The position numbers and the translations under genes are program-made. Positions 19,577-27,242 of a stretch of DNA of 64,000 nucleotides are shown one piece after another. The number at the start of each line of letters is the position of its first letter. The stretch's first letter is position 1. Below the pieces are notes generated by a model. That model saw only the letters and a list, made by a program, of their open reading frames with translations. It did not search any database and had not been told where the DNA came from. The stretch comes from Streptomyces tauricus (GTDB taxonomy: Bacteria; Actinomycetota; Actinomycetes; Streptomycetales; Streptomycetaceae), in NCBI RefSeq assembly GCF_014650955.1, contig NZ_BMVY01000001.1:62001-126000 (forward strand). The letters are read 5' to 3'.

Positions 19577-19600
19577 ACCGTATTGACAATAAATGACGGT
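19577..19600. promoter_or_regulatory. nested inverted repeats between ridA and the aromatic-acid operon
   Basis: ACCGT (19577-19581) pairs with ACGGT (19596-19600), and inside is the perfect TATTG-A-CAATA (19581-19591). TTGACA (19583-19588), a possible -35 box for the rightward operon, overlaps this symmetry. No regulator gene lies nearby, so the protein that would bind is unknown. The site is A/T-rich against a G/C-rich background. Confidence 0.5.
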
Positions 19601-19683
19601 CGTGAAAAAAACGAGACACCATACGCACCGCGCCTGCGATCACCCGCTCCCGAAGCCGTACGACCGGAACGGAGCCAGCCCTC

Positions 19684-20166
19684 ATGGAGCCCGACCTCAG
19701 CAAGTACCGCCTGGAGGGTGACGCCTCGATGTACCGGCTGCCCAGCGGGATCGTCGCCCCCGTCGTGACGCGCGCCGGGGCGGAGAGCGCGAACACGGCC
19801 GACTCCGGCGGAGCCGTCCGCGTCTCGGGCGTCAGCATCCAGCACACTCCCGCCACGAAGCTGTGGTTCGGCAAGGTCAGCAACGACCCCGGCTACCGCT
19901 CGGTCACCCACCACCACGGTGAGGCCGAGACCGGCGGTTATGTCCTGTCGGGGCGGGCCCGTATCTACTTCGGCGAGAAGTTCGAGGACTACGTCGACAT
20001 GTCGGAGGGCGACTGGGTCTTCGTCCCGCCGTTCATGCCGCACATCGAGTGCAACCTCTCCCGTACCGAGCCGCTGACCTGGATGACCACCCGGACGCCG
20101 GAGAACATCGTCGTCAACCTCACCGATGTCCCCGACGCCGACCTGCGTGACTGGCTCGACCGATGA
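19684..20166 (+). CDS. cupin-domain protein, first gene of aromatic-acid CoA operon
   Basis: The 160-residue single-domain cupin has THHHGEAETGGYVLSGRARI (metal motif 1 with three histidines and a Glu) and GDWVFVPPFMPHIECN (motif 2 with His). It therefore probably binds a divalent metal. A four-base ATGA overlap joins it to the thioesterase gene, and the ligase and hydroxylase follow on the same strand. Its reaction is not known. A ring-cleaving or isomerising dioxygenase, or a binding role, is possible from the context but cannot be told from motifs. The start at 19684 gives MEPDLSKYRLEG. Confidence 0.82.
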   Translation: MEPDLSKYRLEGDASMYRLPSGIVAPVVTRAGAESANTADSGGAVRVSGVSIQHTPATKLWFGKVSNDPGYRSVTHHHGEAETGGYVLSGRARIYFGEKFEDYVDMSEGDWVFVPPFMPHIECNLSRTEPLTWMTTRTPENIVVNLTDVPDADLRDWLDR

Positions 20167-21089
20167 CGCCGGGCCCCGGGCCGATGGCGACCGGCACGTC
20201 ACCGACCTCCGCGTTCTTCACCGACGCCGTCACCCTGACCCCCGCCCCGCCGGAACACTTCGACCTCGCCTTCACCGCCGTCACCCAGCCCTGCCCCTGG
20301 CCGAAGGCGTACGGCGGCGACCTGGTCGCCGCGGCGGCAGCGGCGGCCATGAGGTCGGTGACCGACACCAAGACGCTGCACTCGATGCACAGCTACTTCC
20401 TGCGCCCCGCCGACATCGGCGCCCAGGTGCACTACGAGGTGGAGGTGCTGCGCGACGGCCGCGGCTACAGCACCCGGCAGGTACGGGGATACCAGAACGG
20501 CAAGCCGCTGTACGTCTGCCTCGCCAACTTCGCCGCGGGGGAGCCCGGCGGGACCTTCCACGCGGAGTTCGCGGAGGTCGTCCCCGACCCGGAGGACCTG
20601 CCCAGTTCGGCGGCGTACCTTCAAGAGCGCAGCGGCGGCTCGATGACCGAGGAGTCGAAGGCCTACTGGTCCGCCGGCCGCAGCTTCGACATGCGGCACC
20701 TGCCCGGCCCGGTCTACCTGACGGTCGAGGGCAGACGACTGCCCCAACAGGCGGTCTGGGTGCGGCCGTTCGACAGACTGCGTACCGTCGAAGGGCTGAC
20801 CGACGCCCAACGCGACCTGGCCGCGCTGGCGTACGTCTGCGACTACACGATCCTCGAACCCGTCCTGCGTGTCCTCGGCCTGGCGTGGGCCGACCCCGGG
20901 CTCGTCACCGCGAGCCTCGACCACGCCATGTGGTTCCACCGCTCCGGGCCGGTCGGCGACTGGCTCCTCTACGTCCAGGAAGCGGTCGCCGCCGACGCGG
21001 GCCGCGGCCTCGGCACCGGCCGCTTCTTCACACGCGACCACCGTCACCTGGCCACCGTCGTCCAGGAGGGAATGATCCGCCCCGCCTGA
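20163..21089 (+). CDS. acyl-CoA thioesterase, TesB-like double hotdog
   Basis: The 308-residue protein has two tandem hotdog halves. The first has FDLAFTAVTQPCPWPKAYGG and the central helix MHSYFLRPADIGAQVHYEVE; the second has ALAYVCDYTILEPVL and ASLDHAMWFHR, as in TesB/acyl-CoA thioesterase II. It hydrolyses acyl-CoA to acid and CoA. In this operon it may rescue CoA from dead-end or excess aromatic thioesters, the role proposed for thioesterases in CoA-dependent benzoate and anthranilate pathways. The ATG overlaps the cupin stop (ATGA). Confidence 0.85.
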   Translation: MTPGPGPMATGTSPTSAFFTDAVTLTPAPPEHFDLAFTAVTQPCPWPKAYGGDLVAAAAAAAMRSVTDTKTLHSMHSYFLRPADIGAQVHYEVEVLRDGRGYSTRQVRGYQNGKPLYVCLANFAAGEPGGTFHAEFAEVVPDPEDLPSSAAYLQERSGGSMTEESKAYWSAGRSFDMRHLPGPVYLTVEGRRLPQQAVWVRPFDRLRTVEGLTDAQRDLAALAYVCDYTILEPVLRVLGLAWADPGLVTASLDHAMWFHRSGPVGDWLLYVQEAVAADAGRGLGTGRFFTRDHRHLATVVQEGMIRPA

Positions 21090-21130
21090 TCCGCCGCCCG
21101 GTACCGGCGGCTCCCGGAAGGACTCCTCCG

Positions 21131-22900
21131 TTGACTCTTCCGCCCCCGATCCCGCCACAACGAACCCCGTCACCGGCCCCCACGGCGTATGCGGACACCT
21201 TCGCCCAGGACCACCTCCCGCCCGCACACCTGTGGCCGACGATCGAGTTCGCCACACCCGGACTGCGTCACCCGCCACGGCTCAACGCCGCCGCCGAACT
21301 CATCGACCGCCCCACGTCGGAGTTCGGGGCCGACCGTCCGGCACTGCGCACACCGGCCGGGGAGACCTGGACCTACGGGGAGCTGAGGACACGCGCCAAC
21401 CAGGTGGCCCAGGTGCTCACCGAGGACCTCGGCCTCGTCCCCGGCCAGCGGGTCCTGCTCCGCTCACCCAACACCCCGTGGACTGTGGCGAGTTGGCTGG
21501 GTGTGCTCAAGGCCGGGGGAGTGGTCGTCACCGTCATGGCCGCGCTGCGCGCCCGCGAGATCGCGCCGGTCGCCGAACGGACCCTGCCCGCCCTCGCGTT
21601 GGTCGACCACCGGTGCGCCGAGGACGTCCACGTCGTACGCGACACCGTGCTGCCCTCGCTGAAGGTCGTCGAGTTCGGCGGCACCGGGCCGGGCGACCTC
21701 GTGGCCCGCGCCTCAGCGAAGTCGGGTGAGTTCACCGCAGTGGACACCGCCGCCGACGATGTGGCACTCCTCGCGCCGACCTCCGGCAGCACCGGCACCC
21801 CGAAGATCACCATGCACTTCCACCGGGACATCCTGGCCATCGACGACACCTTCGGCCGCCAGGTGCTGCGCCTCCTCCCGGACGACCTGGTCGCCTGCAG
21901 CGCCCCCTTCGCCTTCACCTTCGGCCTCGGCATGCTCGTCGTCTTCCCGCTGCGGGCCGGCGCCTGCGCGCTGCTGACCGAGGCGGTGACCCCGCCGGGC
22001 ATGGCGGACCTCGTCGAGCGGCAGGGCGTCACCGTGCTCGCCACCGCACCGACGGCGTACAAGGCGATCCTGCGCGAGGGGCGGGAGCAGCAGCTCGCCG
22101 GACTGCGCGTCGGTGTCTCGGCCGGCGAACACATACCCGTCGGCACCTGGGTGCAGTTGCGCGACCGCGTCGGACTGCGGGTCGTCGACGGGATCGGCGC
22201 CACCGAACTGCTGCACATCTTCATCTCGGCGGCCGGTGACGACATCCGCCCCGGCGCCACCGGAAAACCGGTGCCGGGCTTCCGCGCCACGATCCTCGGC
22301 CCCGACGGCACGGAACTGGGCCCGGGCGAGCCGGGCAGGCTGGGTGTCATCGGCCCGGTCGGCTGCCGCTACCTCGACGACGAACGCCAGAAGGACTACG
22401 TCGTCAACGGCTGGAACGTCACCGGTGACGTCTTCCACCGCGACGAGGACGGCTACTTCCACTACCACGCCCGCGGCGACAACATGATCGTCTCCTCCGG
22501 CTACAACATCGGCGGGCCCGAGGTCGAGGCCGCCATAGACACCCACCCCGACGTCGCGGAGTGCGCCGTCGTCGGCCGGAGCGACACCGAACGCGGCGAG
22601 GTCGTCTGCGCCTTCGTCGTCCTGCGGGACGGCGTGAGCGCAGACGCCGCCAAGGCCAAGGAGATCCAGGACCACGTCAAACAGGTCATCGCACCCTACA
22701 AGTACCCCCGGGATGTGCGGTTCCGCGACTCCCTGCCACGCAACGCCAGCGGCAAACTGCAGCGCTTCGCGCTCCGCGCGGCCGTAGAGGAGGCGGTCAT
22801 GGAGGAGACGGCCGTCGAGGACGCGGCAGCCGAGGGCGCCGTTGCCGAGGACGCAGCCGCCCAGGACGAGCAGACCACCACGGCCGCCGGCGAGCACTGA
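21131..22900 (+). CDS. aromatic acid:CoA ligase (2-aminobenzoate/benzoate-CoA ligase family)
   Basis: The 589-residue adenylate-forming ligase has the ATP loop TSGSTGTPK at about residue 217, VDGIGATELLHIF (A5), WNVTGDVFHRDEDGYFHYHAR (A7-A8), DNMIVSSGYNIGGPEVE and the catalytic Lys542 in NASGK. It makes an aryl-CoA from acid, ATP and CoA. The GATELLHIFISA segment and the neighbours point to 2-aminobenzoate or salicylate/benzoate-type substrates. The TTG start at 21131 is the best available (GGAAGGA eight bases upstream); no in-frame ATG precedes the conserved region. The C-terminus has an odd Ala/Glu tail of about 35 residues beyond the catalytic Lys. Confidence 0.85.
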   Translation: MTLPPPIPPQRTPSPAPTAYADTFAQDHLPPAHLWPTIEFATPGLRHPPRLNAAAELIDRPTSEFGADRPALRTPAGETWTYGELRTRANQVAQVLTEDLGLVPGQRVLLRSPNTPWTVASWLGVLKAGGVVVTVMAALRAREIAPVAERTLPALALVDHRCAEDVHVVRDTVLPSLKVVEFGGTGPGDLVARASAKSGEFTAVDTAADDVALLAPTSGSTGTPKITMHFHRDILAIDDTFGRQVLRLLPDDLVACSAPFAFTFGLGMLVVFPLRAGACALLTEAVTPPGMADLVERQGVTVLATAPTAYKAILREGREQQLAGLRVGVSAGEHIPVGTWVQLRDRVGLRVVDGIGATELLHIFISAAGDDIRPGATGKPVPGFRATILGPDGTELGPGEPGRLGVIGPVGCRYLDDERQKDYVVNGWNVTGDVFHRDEDGYFHYHARGDNMIVSSGYNIGGPEVEAAIDTHPDVAECAVVGRSDTERGEVVCAFVVLRDGVSADAAKAKEIQDHVKQVIAPYKYPRDVRFRDSLPRNASGKLQRFALRAAVEEAVMEETAVEDAAAEGAVAEDAAAQDEQTTTAAGEH

Positions 22901-22913
22901 AAGAGGAACCCCC

Positions 22914-25295
22914 GTGAAGATCGCGATCGTTGGCGGTGGCCCCGGCGGCCTCTACTTCGCCGCTCTCATGAAACAGCTCGACCCGGCCCATGAGATCACC
23001 GTGTGGGAGCGCAACGCCCCGGACGACACCTTCGGATTCGGTGTGGTGTTCTCCGACGAGACGCTCGGCGGCATCGAGAACGCGGACCGCGAGTTCGCCG
23101 ACGCGATGGCCCGCCGCTTCGCCCGCTGGACCGACATCGACATCCACTACCGCGGCCGGACCCACACCGTGGGCGGCCAGGGCTTCGCCGCGATGGGCCG
23201 CCGCGAACTGCTCGGGCTGCTGCAGCGCCGCTGCCAGGACCTGGGGGTGCGCGTCCGCTTCTCCATGCCCGCCCCCGACACCGGCGCGCTGCGTGCCTCG
23301 TACGACCTCGTGGTGGGCGCGGACGGAGTCAACTCCCAGGTCAGGGCCGCCCACCGGGACATCTTCCGCCCCACCCTCGACCAGCGGCACAACAAGTACA
23401 TGTGGCTGGGCACGGACCGGGTCTTCGAGGCCTTCCAGTTCTTCGTCAGGCAGACGGAGTGGGGGACCATGCAGGTGCACGGCTACCCCTACTCCGAGAC
23501 CGGCTCCACCTTCATCGTCGAGATGCACGAGGACGTCTGGCGCCGGGCCGGCTTCGACGTCACCGAGGAGACCGACTTCCCGCCGGGTGCCTCCGACGAG
23601 CAGGCCGTCGAGCGTGTCCGCGAGCTCTTCGCCGACGAACTCGCCGGGCACCAGGTGTTCGCCAACAACTCGAAGTGGCTCGGCTTCACCACCGTACGCA
23701 ACGAACGCTGGCACCACGGCAACCTCGTCCTCGTCGGGGACGCCGCGCACACCGCGCACTTCTCGATCGGCTCCGGCACCAAACTGGCGATGGAGGACTC
23801 CCTCGCCCTCGCCGCGTGCCTGCACGAACACCCGGACACCGAGGGCGCGTTGAGGGCGTACGAGGCGGAGAGACGCCCCGTCGTCGAGTCCACGCAGCGG
23901 GCCGCCCAGGCCTCCCTCGAATGGTTCGAGAACATCGGCATGTACGCCCACCAGGAGCCCACCCAGTTCTGCTTCAACCTGCTGACCCGGTCCCGCCGCA
24001 TCACGTACGACAACCTCCGCACCCGCGACCAGGAGTTCGCCGACCGCGTCGACGCGGCCTTCGCGGCCTCCCAGGGCCTGCCGGAGACCGCGCCGGCGAT
24101 GTTCCAGCCCTTTCGGCTGGGGGAGCTGGAGCTGAAGAACCGGGTGATCGTCTCCCCGATGGACATGTACTCGGCCGTCGACGGTGTACCCGGTGACTTC
24201 CACCTCGTGCACCTCGGCTCGAAGGCCATGGGCGGCGCGGGACTGGTGATGACGGAGATGGTCTGCGTCTCGCCCGAGGGCCGCATCACACCCGGCTGCA
24301 CGGGACTGTGGACCGACGGACAGCGCGACTCATGGGCGCGGATCGTGTCCTTCGTCCACGAGCGCAGCACCGCCCGGATCGGCCTCCAGCTCGGCCACTC
24401 CGGCCGCAAGGGCTCCACCCGGCTCATGTGGGAGGGCATGGACGACCCGCTGCCGGACGGCAACTGGGAGCCCGTCGGCCCCTCGCCCCTGCCGTACGGG
24501 CCCGGCTCGGCCGTCCCTCGCGAGCTGGACCGCGCCGACCTGGACGCCCTGGTCGCCGACTTCGTCGCCGCCGCCCGCCGCGGCGCCGAAGCGGGCTTCG
24601 ACCTGCTCGAACTCCACTGCGCCCACGGCTACTTGCTGTCCTCGTTCCTCTCACCGACGGCGAACCGGCGCACCGACGAGTACGGCGGATCGCTCCGGGC
24701 CCGGCTCCGGTTCCCCCTGGAGGTCTTCGACGCCGTCCGCGCCGCCTGGCCCGCCGAGCGGCCGGTGATCGTACGGATCTCCGCGAGCGACTGGGTTCCG
24801 GACGGCAACACCGAGCACGACGCCGTGGAGATCGCCCGCGCCTTCATCGCCCATGGCGCGGACGCCATCGACGTCTCCTCCGGACAGGTCACCAAGGAGG
24901 AGCGCCCCGCGTACGGCCGCTCGTACCAGACGCCGTTCGCGGACCGGATCCGCCACGAGGTCGCCGCGGCCACCGGCACGGCCGTCATCGCGGTCGGAGC
25001 CATCGCGTCCTACGACGACGTCAACTCGATCCTCCTGGCCGGCCGCGCCGACCTGTGCGCCCTCGGCCGCACCCATCTCTACGACCCGCACTGGACCCTG
25101 CACGCGGCGGCCGAGCAGGAGTACCGGGACGCCGCCCGCCAGTGGCCGCTCCCGTACCGGGCCGGCGCCCGCAAGCCGCCGAGCGCCCGCACCGACGCCG
25201 TCCGCCCACGGCTCTCCCTGCTACGGGCCGAGGGGTCCGCGCAGACCGTGCACCTGCGGTGGCTGCCGTCCCGGGAGGCGGCGACTGTCGTGTGA
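22914..25295 (+). CDS. fused FAD monooxygenase/old-yellow-enzyme reductase (anthraniloyl-CoA monooxygenase/reductase or salicylyl-CoA 5-hydroxylase type)
   Basis: The 793-residue fusion has two parts. Residues 1-390 are a group A flavin monooxygenase (GGGPGGLYFA at the FAD fold, GADGVNSQVRAAH, GDAAHTAHFSIGSGTK). From about 396 there is an old-yellow-enzyme TIM barrel (LKNRVIVSPMDMYSAVDG, LGHSGRKG, LHCAHGYLLSSFLSP, AVGAIASYDDV). The same fusion is known as 2-aminobenzoyl-CoA monooxygenase/reductase (ACMR), which hydroxylates and then reduces the ring. The annotation salicylyl-CoA 5-hydroxylase is used for close relatives. With the CoA ligase just upstream and RidA nearby I prefer the 2-aminobenzoate route, but salicylate is not excluded. 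GTG start with AGAGGA upstream. Confidence 0.87.
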   Translation: MKIAIVGGGPGGLYFAALMKQLDPAHEITVWERNAPDDTFGFGVVFSDETLGGIENADREFADAMARRFARWTDIDIHYRGRTHTVGGQGFAAMGRRELLGLLQRRCQDLGVRVRFSMPAPDTGALRASYDLVVGADGVNSQVRAAHRDIFRPTLDQRHNKYMWLGTDRVFEAFQFFVRQTEWGTMQVHGYPYSETGSTFIVEMHEDVWRRAGFDVTEETDFPPGASDEQAVERVRELFADELAGHQVFANNSKWLGFTTVRNERWHHGNLVLVGDAAHTAHFSIGSGTKLAMEDSLALAACLHEHPDTEGALRAYEAERRPVVESTQRAAQASLEWFENIGMYAHQEPTQFCFNLLTRSRRITYDNLRTRDQEFADRVDAAFAASQGLPETAPAMFQPFRLGELELKNRVIVSPMDMYSAVDGVPGDFHLVHLGSKAMGGAGLVMTEMVCVSPEGRITPGCTGLWTDGQRDSWARIVSFVHERSTARIGLQLGHSGRKGSTRLMWEGMDDPLPDGNWEPVGPSPLPYGPGSAVPRELDRADLDALVADFVAAARRGAEAGFDLLELHCAHGYLLSSFLSPTANRRTDEYGGSLRARLRFPLEVFDAVRAAWPAERPVIVRISASDWVPDGNTEHDAVEIARAFIAHGADAIDVSSGQVTKEERPAYGRSYQTPFADRIRHEVAAATGTAVIAVGAIASYDDVNSILLAGRADLCALGRTHLYDPHWTLHAAAEQEYRDAARQWPLPYRAGARKPPSARTDAVRPRLSLLRAEGSAQTVHLRWLPSREAATVV

Positions 25296-25352
25296 GGCCT
25301 GCACGGGGTGTCTTCGGCGCGTTCGAAGAGGGACGGCCGTCCGTGGCCGGTC

Positions 25353-25372
25353 GCACAGTTCCCCGCGCCCCC
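25353..25372 (+). repeat. single copy of the GCGCAGTTCCCC-type repeat
   Basis: GCACAGTTCCCCGCGCCCCC differs at only two positions from the core at 18937-18956. It lies between the convergent stops of the monooxygenase/reductase gene (25295) and the PPOX gene (25387), the only notable element in that 91-base gap. Confidence 0.75.
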
Positions 25373-25386
25373 GAACCCCGCGCGTC

Positions 25387-25806
25387 CTAGCCCGACTGGT
25401 TGCTGTCCTTCAGGGCGCCCCAGCCGTGCCACCGGTCGACCTCGATCCAGGCGCTGACCCGGTCACGGACGCGGTCGGGATAGGGTTCGCCGGTGTAGTG
25501 CCGGGAGATGCGGTCGATGTCCGCCAGGCCCTCGTCGTCCTTCATGTCCACGACCTCGCCCAAGAGGGTGACATGGGTGTACCAGTCCTCCCTGTCGAGC
25601 ACGGTGAGGGTCACCCGGGGGTCGCGGCGCAGATGCTTCAGGCGCACCCGGCCCAGGTCCATGCTGATCAGCGCGCGGCCGTCCTCCCACATGTACCAGG
25701 TGGGTGTGGACACGGGCGCACCGTCCGAACGCACCGTGGCGATGACGGCCGCGTTCGGACGGCTCAGCAGTTCGACGGCCTCGGGCGGAAGCGGCGGCTT
25801 GGACAT
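25387..25806 (-). CDS. PPOX-class flavin/F420-dependent protein
   Basis: The 139-residue split-barrel protein has LSRPNAAVIATVRSDGAPVS near the start, TWYMWEDGRALISMDLGRVR, and RVTLTVLDREDWYTHVTLLG. These are the cofactor-binding strands of the pyridoxamine-oxidase-like family, which in actinobacteria often uses F420 or heme/FMN. It probably reduces a small molecule in the cytosol, though the substrate cannot be assigned. The ATG at 25806 has GGAGG a few bases upstream. It converges on the aromatic-acid operon and is not part of it. Confidence 0.82.
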   Translation of the reverse strand: MSKPPLPPEAVELLSRPNAAVIATVRSDGAPVSTPTWYMWEDGRALISMDLGRVRLKHLRRDPRVTLTVLDREDWYTHVTLLGEVVDMKDDEGLADIDRISRHYTGEPYPDRVRDRVSAWIEVDRWHGWGALKDSNQSG

Positions 25807-25995
25807 GTGCACTCCTCCATCTGGGCGGGCCCGCCGGGTGAGGGCCTGCCGCGAATGCATCCTCATGCCCCGCGTTCGCCCCCGCCACTCGGCGCTTACG
25901 CCACTTGATGCTCTCGCCTCACTCGGTGCTTCCACCACGCGACGCCGCGACCCCGCCGCGCAGGCGACGCGGCCCTCCCAGCCGGACAGGCTCCT

Positions 25996-26040
25996 GACCG
26001 GCAGACCGGCAGACCGGCAGACCGGCAGACCGGCAGACCG
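25996..26040. repeat. 8-bp tandem repeat abutting the methyltransferase stop
   Basis: Five exact copies of GACCGGCA (25996-26035) followed by a partial GACCG (26036-26040) end directly at the stop codon of the leftward methyltransferase gene (26041). The repeat lies in its 3' untranslated region. Confidence 0.9.
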
Positions 26041-26853
26041 TCAGGGCTTCACGGCCACCGCGCCGAACTGCGGGACCGTGACGGGCGAGTCCGTACCGGG
26101 GTGCCAGTGCGTGCAGGAGACCAGGCCGGGTTCGAGGAACTCCAGACCGTCGAAGAAGGCGGTGACCTCCGCGCGGGTGCGTGCGGTGATCGGCGGGGTG
26201 GCGTTCTCGTTCCAGAACTTCATCGCCGCCACGTTGCCCTCGCCGCCGAGGTCGGGGTCGGTCGTCGGATGCGTGAGGACCAGGTAGCTGCCGGACGGGA
26301 CCGCCGCCAGGACCTGCCGCACGATGTCCTGCGCCTTGGCGGTGTCGAGGACGAAGTTGAGGATGCCCAGCATCATCACCGCGACGGGCCGGTCGAGGTC
26401 CAGGGTCGCCGAGGCCCGTTCGATGATGCCCTCGGGGCGGTGGACGTCGGCGTCGATGTAGTCGGTGGCGCCCTGGGGCGTACTGGTCAGCAGGGTCCGC
26501 GCGTGGGCGAGCACGATCGGGTCGTTGTCGACGTACACGATGCGCGCGTCGGGCGCGGACCGCTGCGCTATCTCGTGGGTGTTGTCCAGGGTCGGCAGAC
26601 CGGTGCCGATGTCCAGGAACTGCCGTACCACGCGCTCCTCGACCAGATGGCGGACCGCGCGTCCGAGGAACTCCCGGTCGGCGCGGGCCACGTCGCGGAT
26701 GACCGGGAACATGCCGGCGACCTGGTCGCCGACGGCCTGGTCGACCTCGTAGTTGTCCTTCCCGCCGATCCAGTAGTTCCAGACCCGGGCGTTGTGCGCC
26801 ACCCCGGTGTTGAGTCTCCCGGAACCGCTGGAGGGGGTCTGGTTCTCACTCAT
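26041..26853 (-). CDS. SAM-dependent methyltransferase (DUF574/Methyltransf_19 family)
   Basis: The 270-residue protein starts with the family N-terminus (NTGVAHNARVWNYWIGGKDN). FLDIGTGLPTLDNTHE is the glycine-rich SAM motif, RIVYVDNDPIVLAHAR holds the acidic ribose-binding residue, and the C-terminal region is AFFDGLEFLEPGLVSC. The family is abundant in Streptomyces and its substrates are unknown. The incomplete gene at 1-312 is a paralogue. The ATG at 26853 has GAGAGGAAAGAC upstream. No operon partner is seen; the PPOX gene lies 234 bases downstream on the same strand. Confidence 0.87.
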   Translation of the reverse strand: MSENQTPSSGSGRLNTGVAHNARVWNYWIGGKDNYEVDQAVGDQVAGMFPVIRDVARADREFLGRAVRHLVEERVVRQFLDIGTGLPTLDNTHEIAQRSAPDARIVYVDNDPIVLAHARTLLTSTPQGATDYIDADVHRPEGIIERASATLDLDRPVAVMMLGILNFVLDTAKAQDIVRQVLAAVPSGSYLVLTHPTTDPDLGGEGNVAAMKFWNENATPPITARTRAEVTAFFDGLEFLEPGLVSCTHWHPGTDSPVTVPQFGAVAVKP

Positions 26854-27063
26854 GTCTTTCCTCTCCCGGACGCGCGCGACTCGCCGCGCGTGTCCTGGGC
26901 GTCTGCGGCCGCCGTGGCGGCACCGAACCGTCGTTCCCGCCATTCTGCCGTCTGTTGATCACGCCGTCCCGGGATTCCGGCTCGTCCGCCCGGCACATCC
27001 GGCGGACGGCCGTCCCCGTGAGGCCGTACCGGTCCGGCGGCCGATGCCCAGCCCTTGATCACT

Positions 27064-27076
27064 TTGAACGATTCAA
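27064..27076. promoter_or_regulatory. LacI-type operator-like palindrome, upstream site
   Basis: TTGAACGATTCAA has perfect five-base arms around CGA, resembling LacI-family operators of Streptomyces sugar operons (TTGAA-CG-TTCAA type). It lies about 45 bases upstream of the -35 box. The sequence ACGATTCAA recurs at 27165-27177. Confidence 0.55.
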
Positions 27077-27120
27077 ATCAGAGAGTGTACCCCTGGCAAC
27101 ACCCCTTCGTGCGCGAACCC

Positions 27121-27149
27121 TTGACGCGTGTGGTGTGCACACTTACCGT
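27121..27149 (+). promoter_or_regulatory. sigma-70-type promoter of the glycosidase operon
   Basis: TTGACG (27121-27126), a 17-base spacer, then TACCGT (27144-27149) fit the Streptomyces vegetative consensus well. The predicted start near 27156 leaves a leader of about 85 bases. The spacer holds the palindrome GTGTGCACAC (27133-27142). Confidence 0.6.
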
Positions 27150-27164
27150 CTCCCGCGGACGAAG

Positions 27165-27177
27165 TAAAACGATTCAA
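27165..27177. promoter_or_regulatory. LacI-type operator-like half/degenerate site overlapping the transcription start region
   Basis: TAAAACGATTCAA shares ACGATTCAA with the palindrome at 27064-27076; the left arm is imperfect. It begins about nine bases after the predicted transcription start, where a bound repressor would block initiation. About 100 bases separate it from the upstream site. Confidence 0.45.
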
Positions 27178-27242
27178 CTCTTCGCTGTTCGCCACCCTGC
27201 TTTCCGTCTGGTACTTCCCCTGCCCGGAAGGAGCACGGCGTC

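Larger units (their letters stand above)
26854..27242. other. 389-bp divergent control region before the glycosidase operon
   Basis: The region separates the leftward methyltransferase gene from the rightward GH127 gene. Its left part (to about 27050) is ordinary G/C-rich sequence with nothing I can name. Its right part is A/T-rich and holds two operator-like sites and a promoter, listed separately, then the ribosome site GGAAGGAG (27226-27233). Confidence 0.7.
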
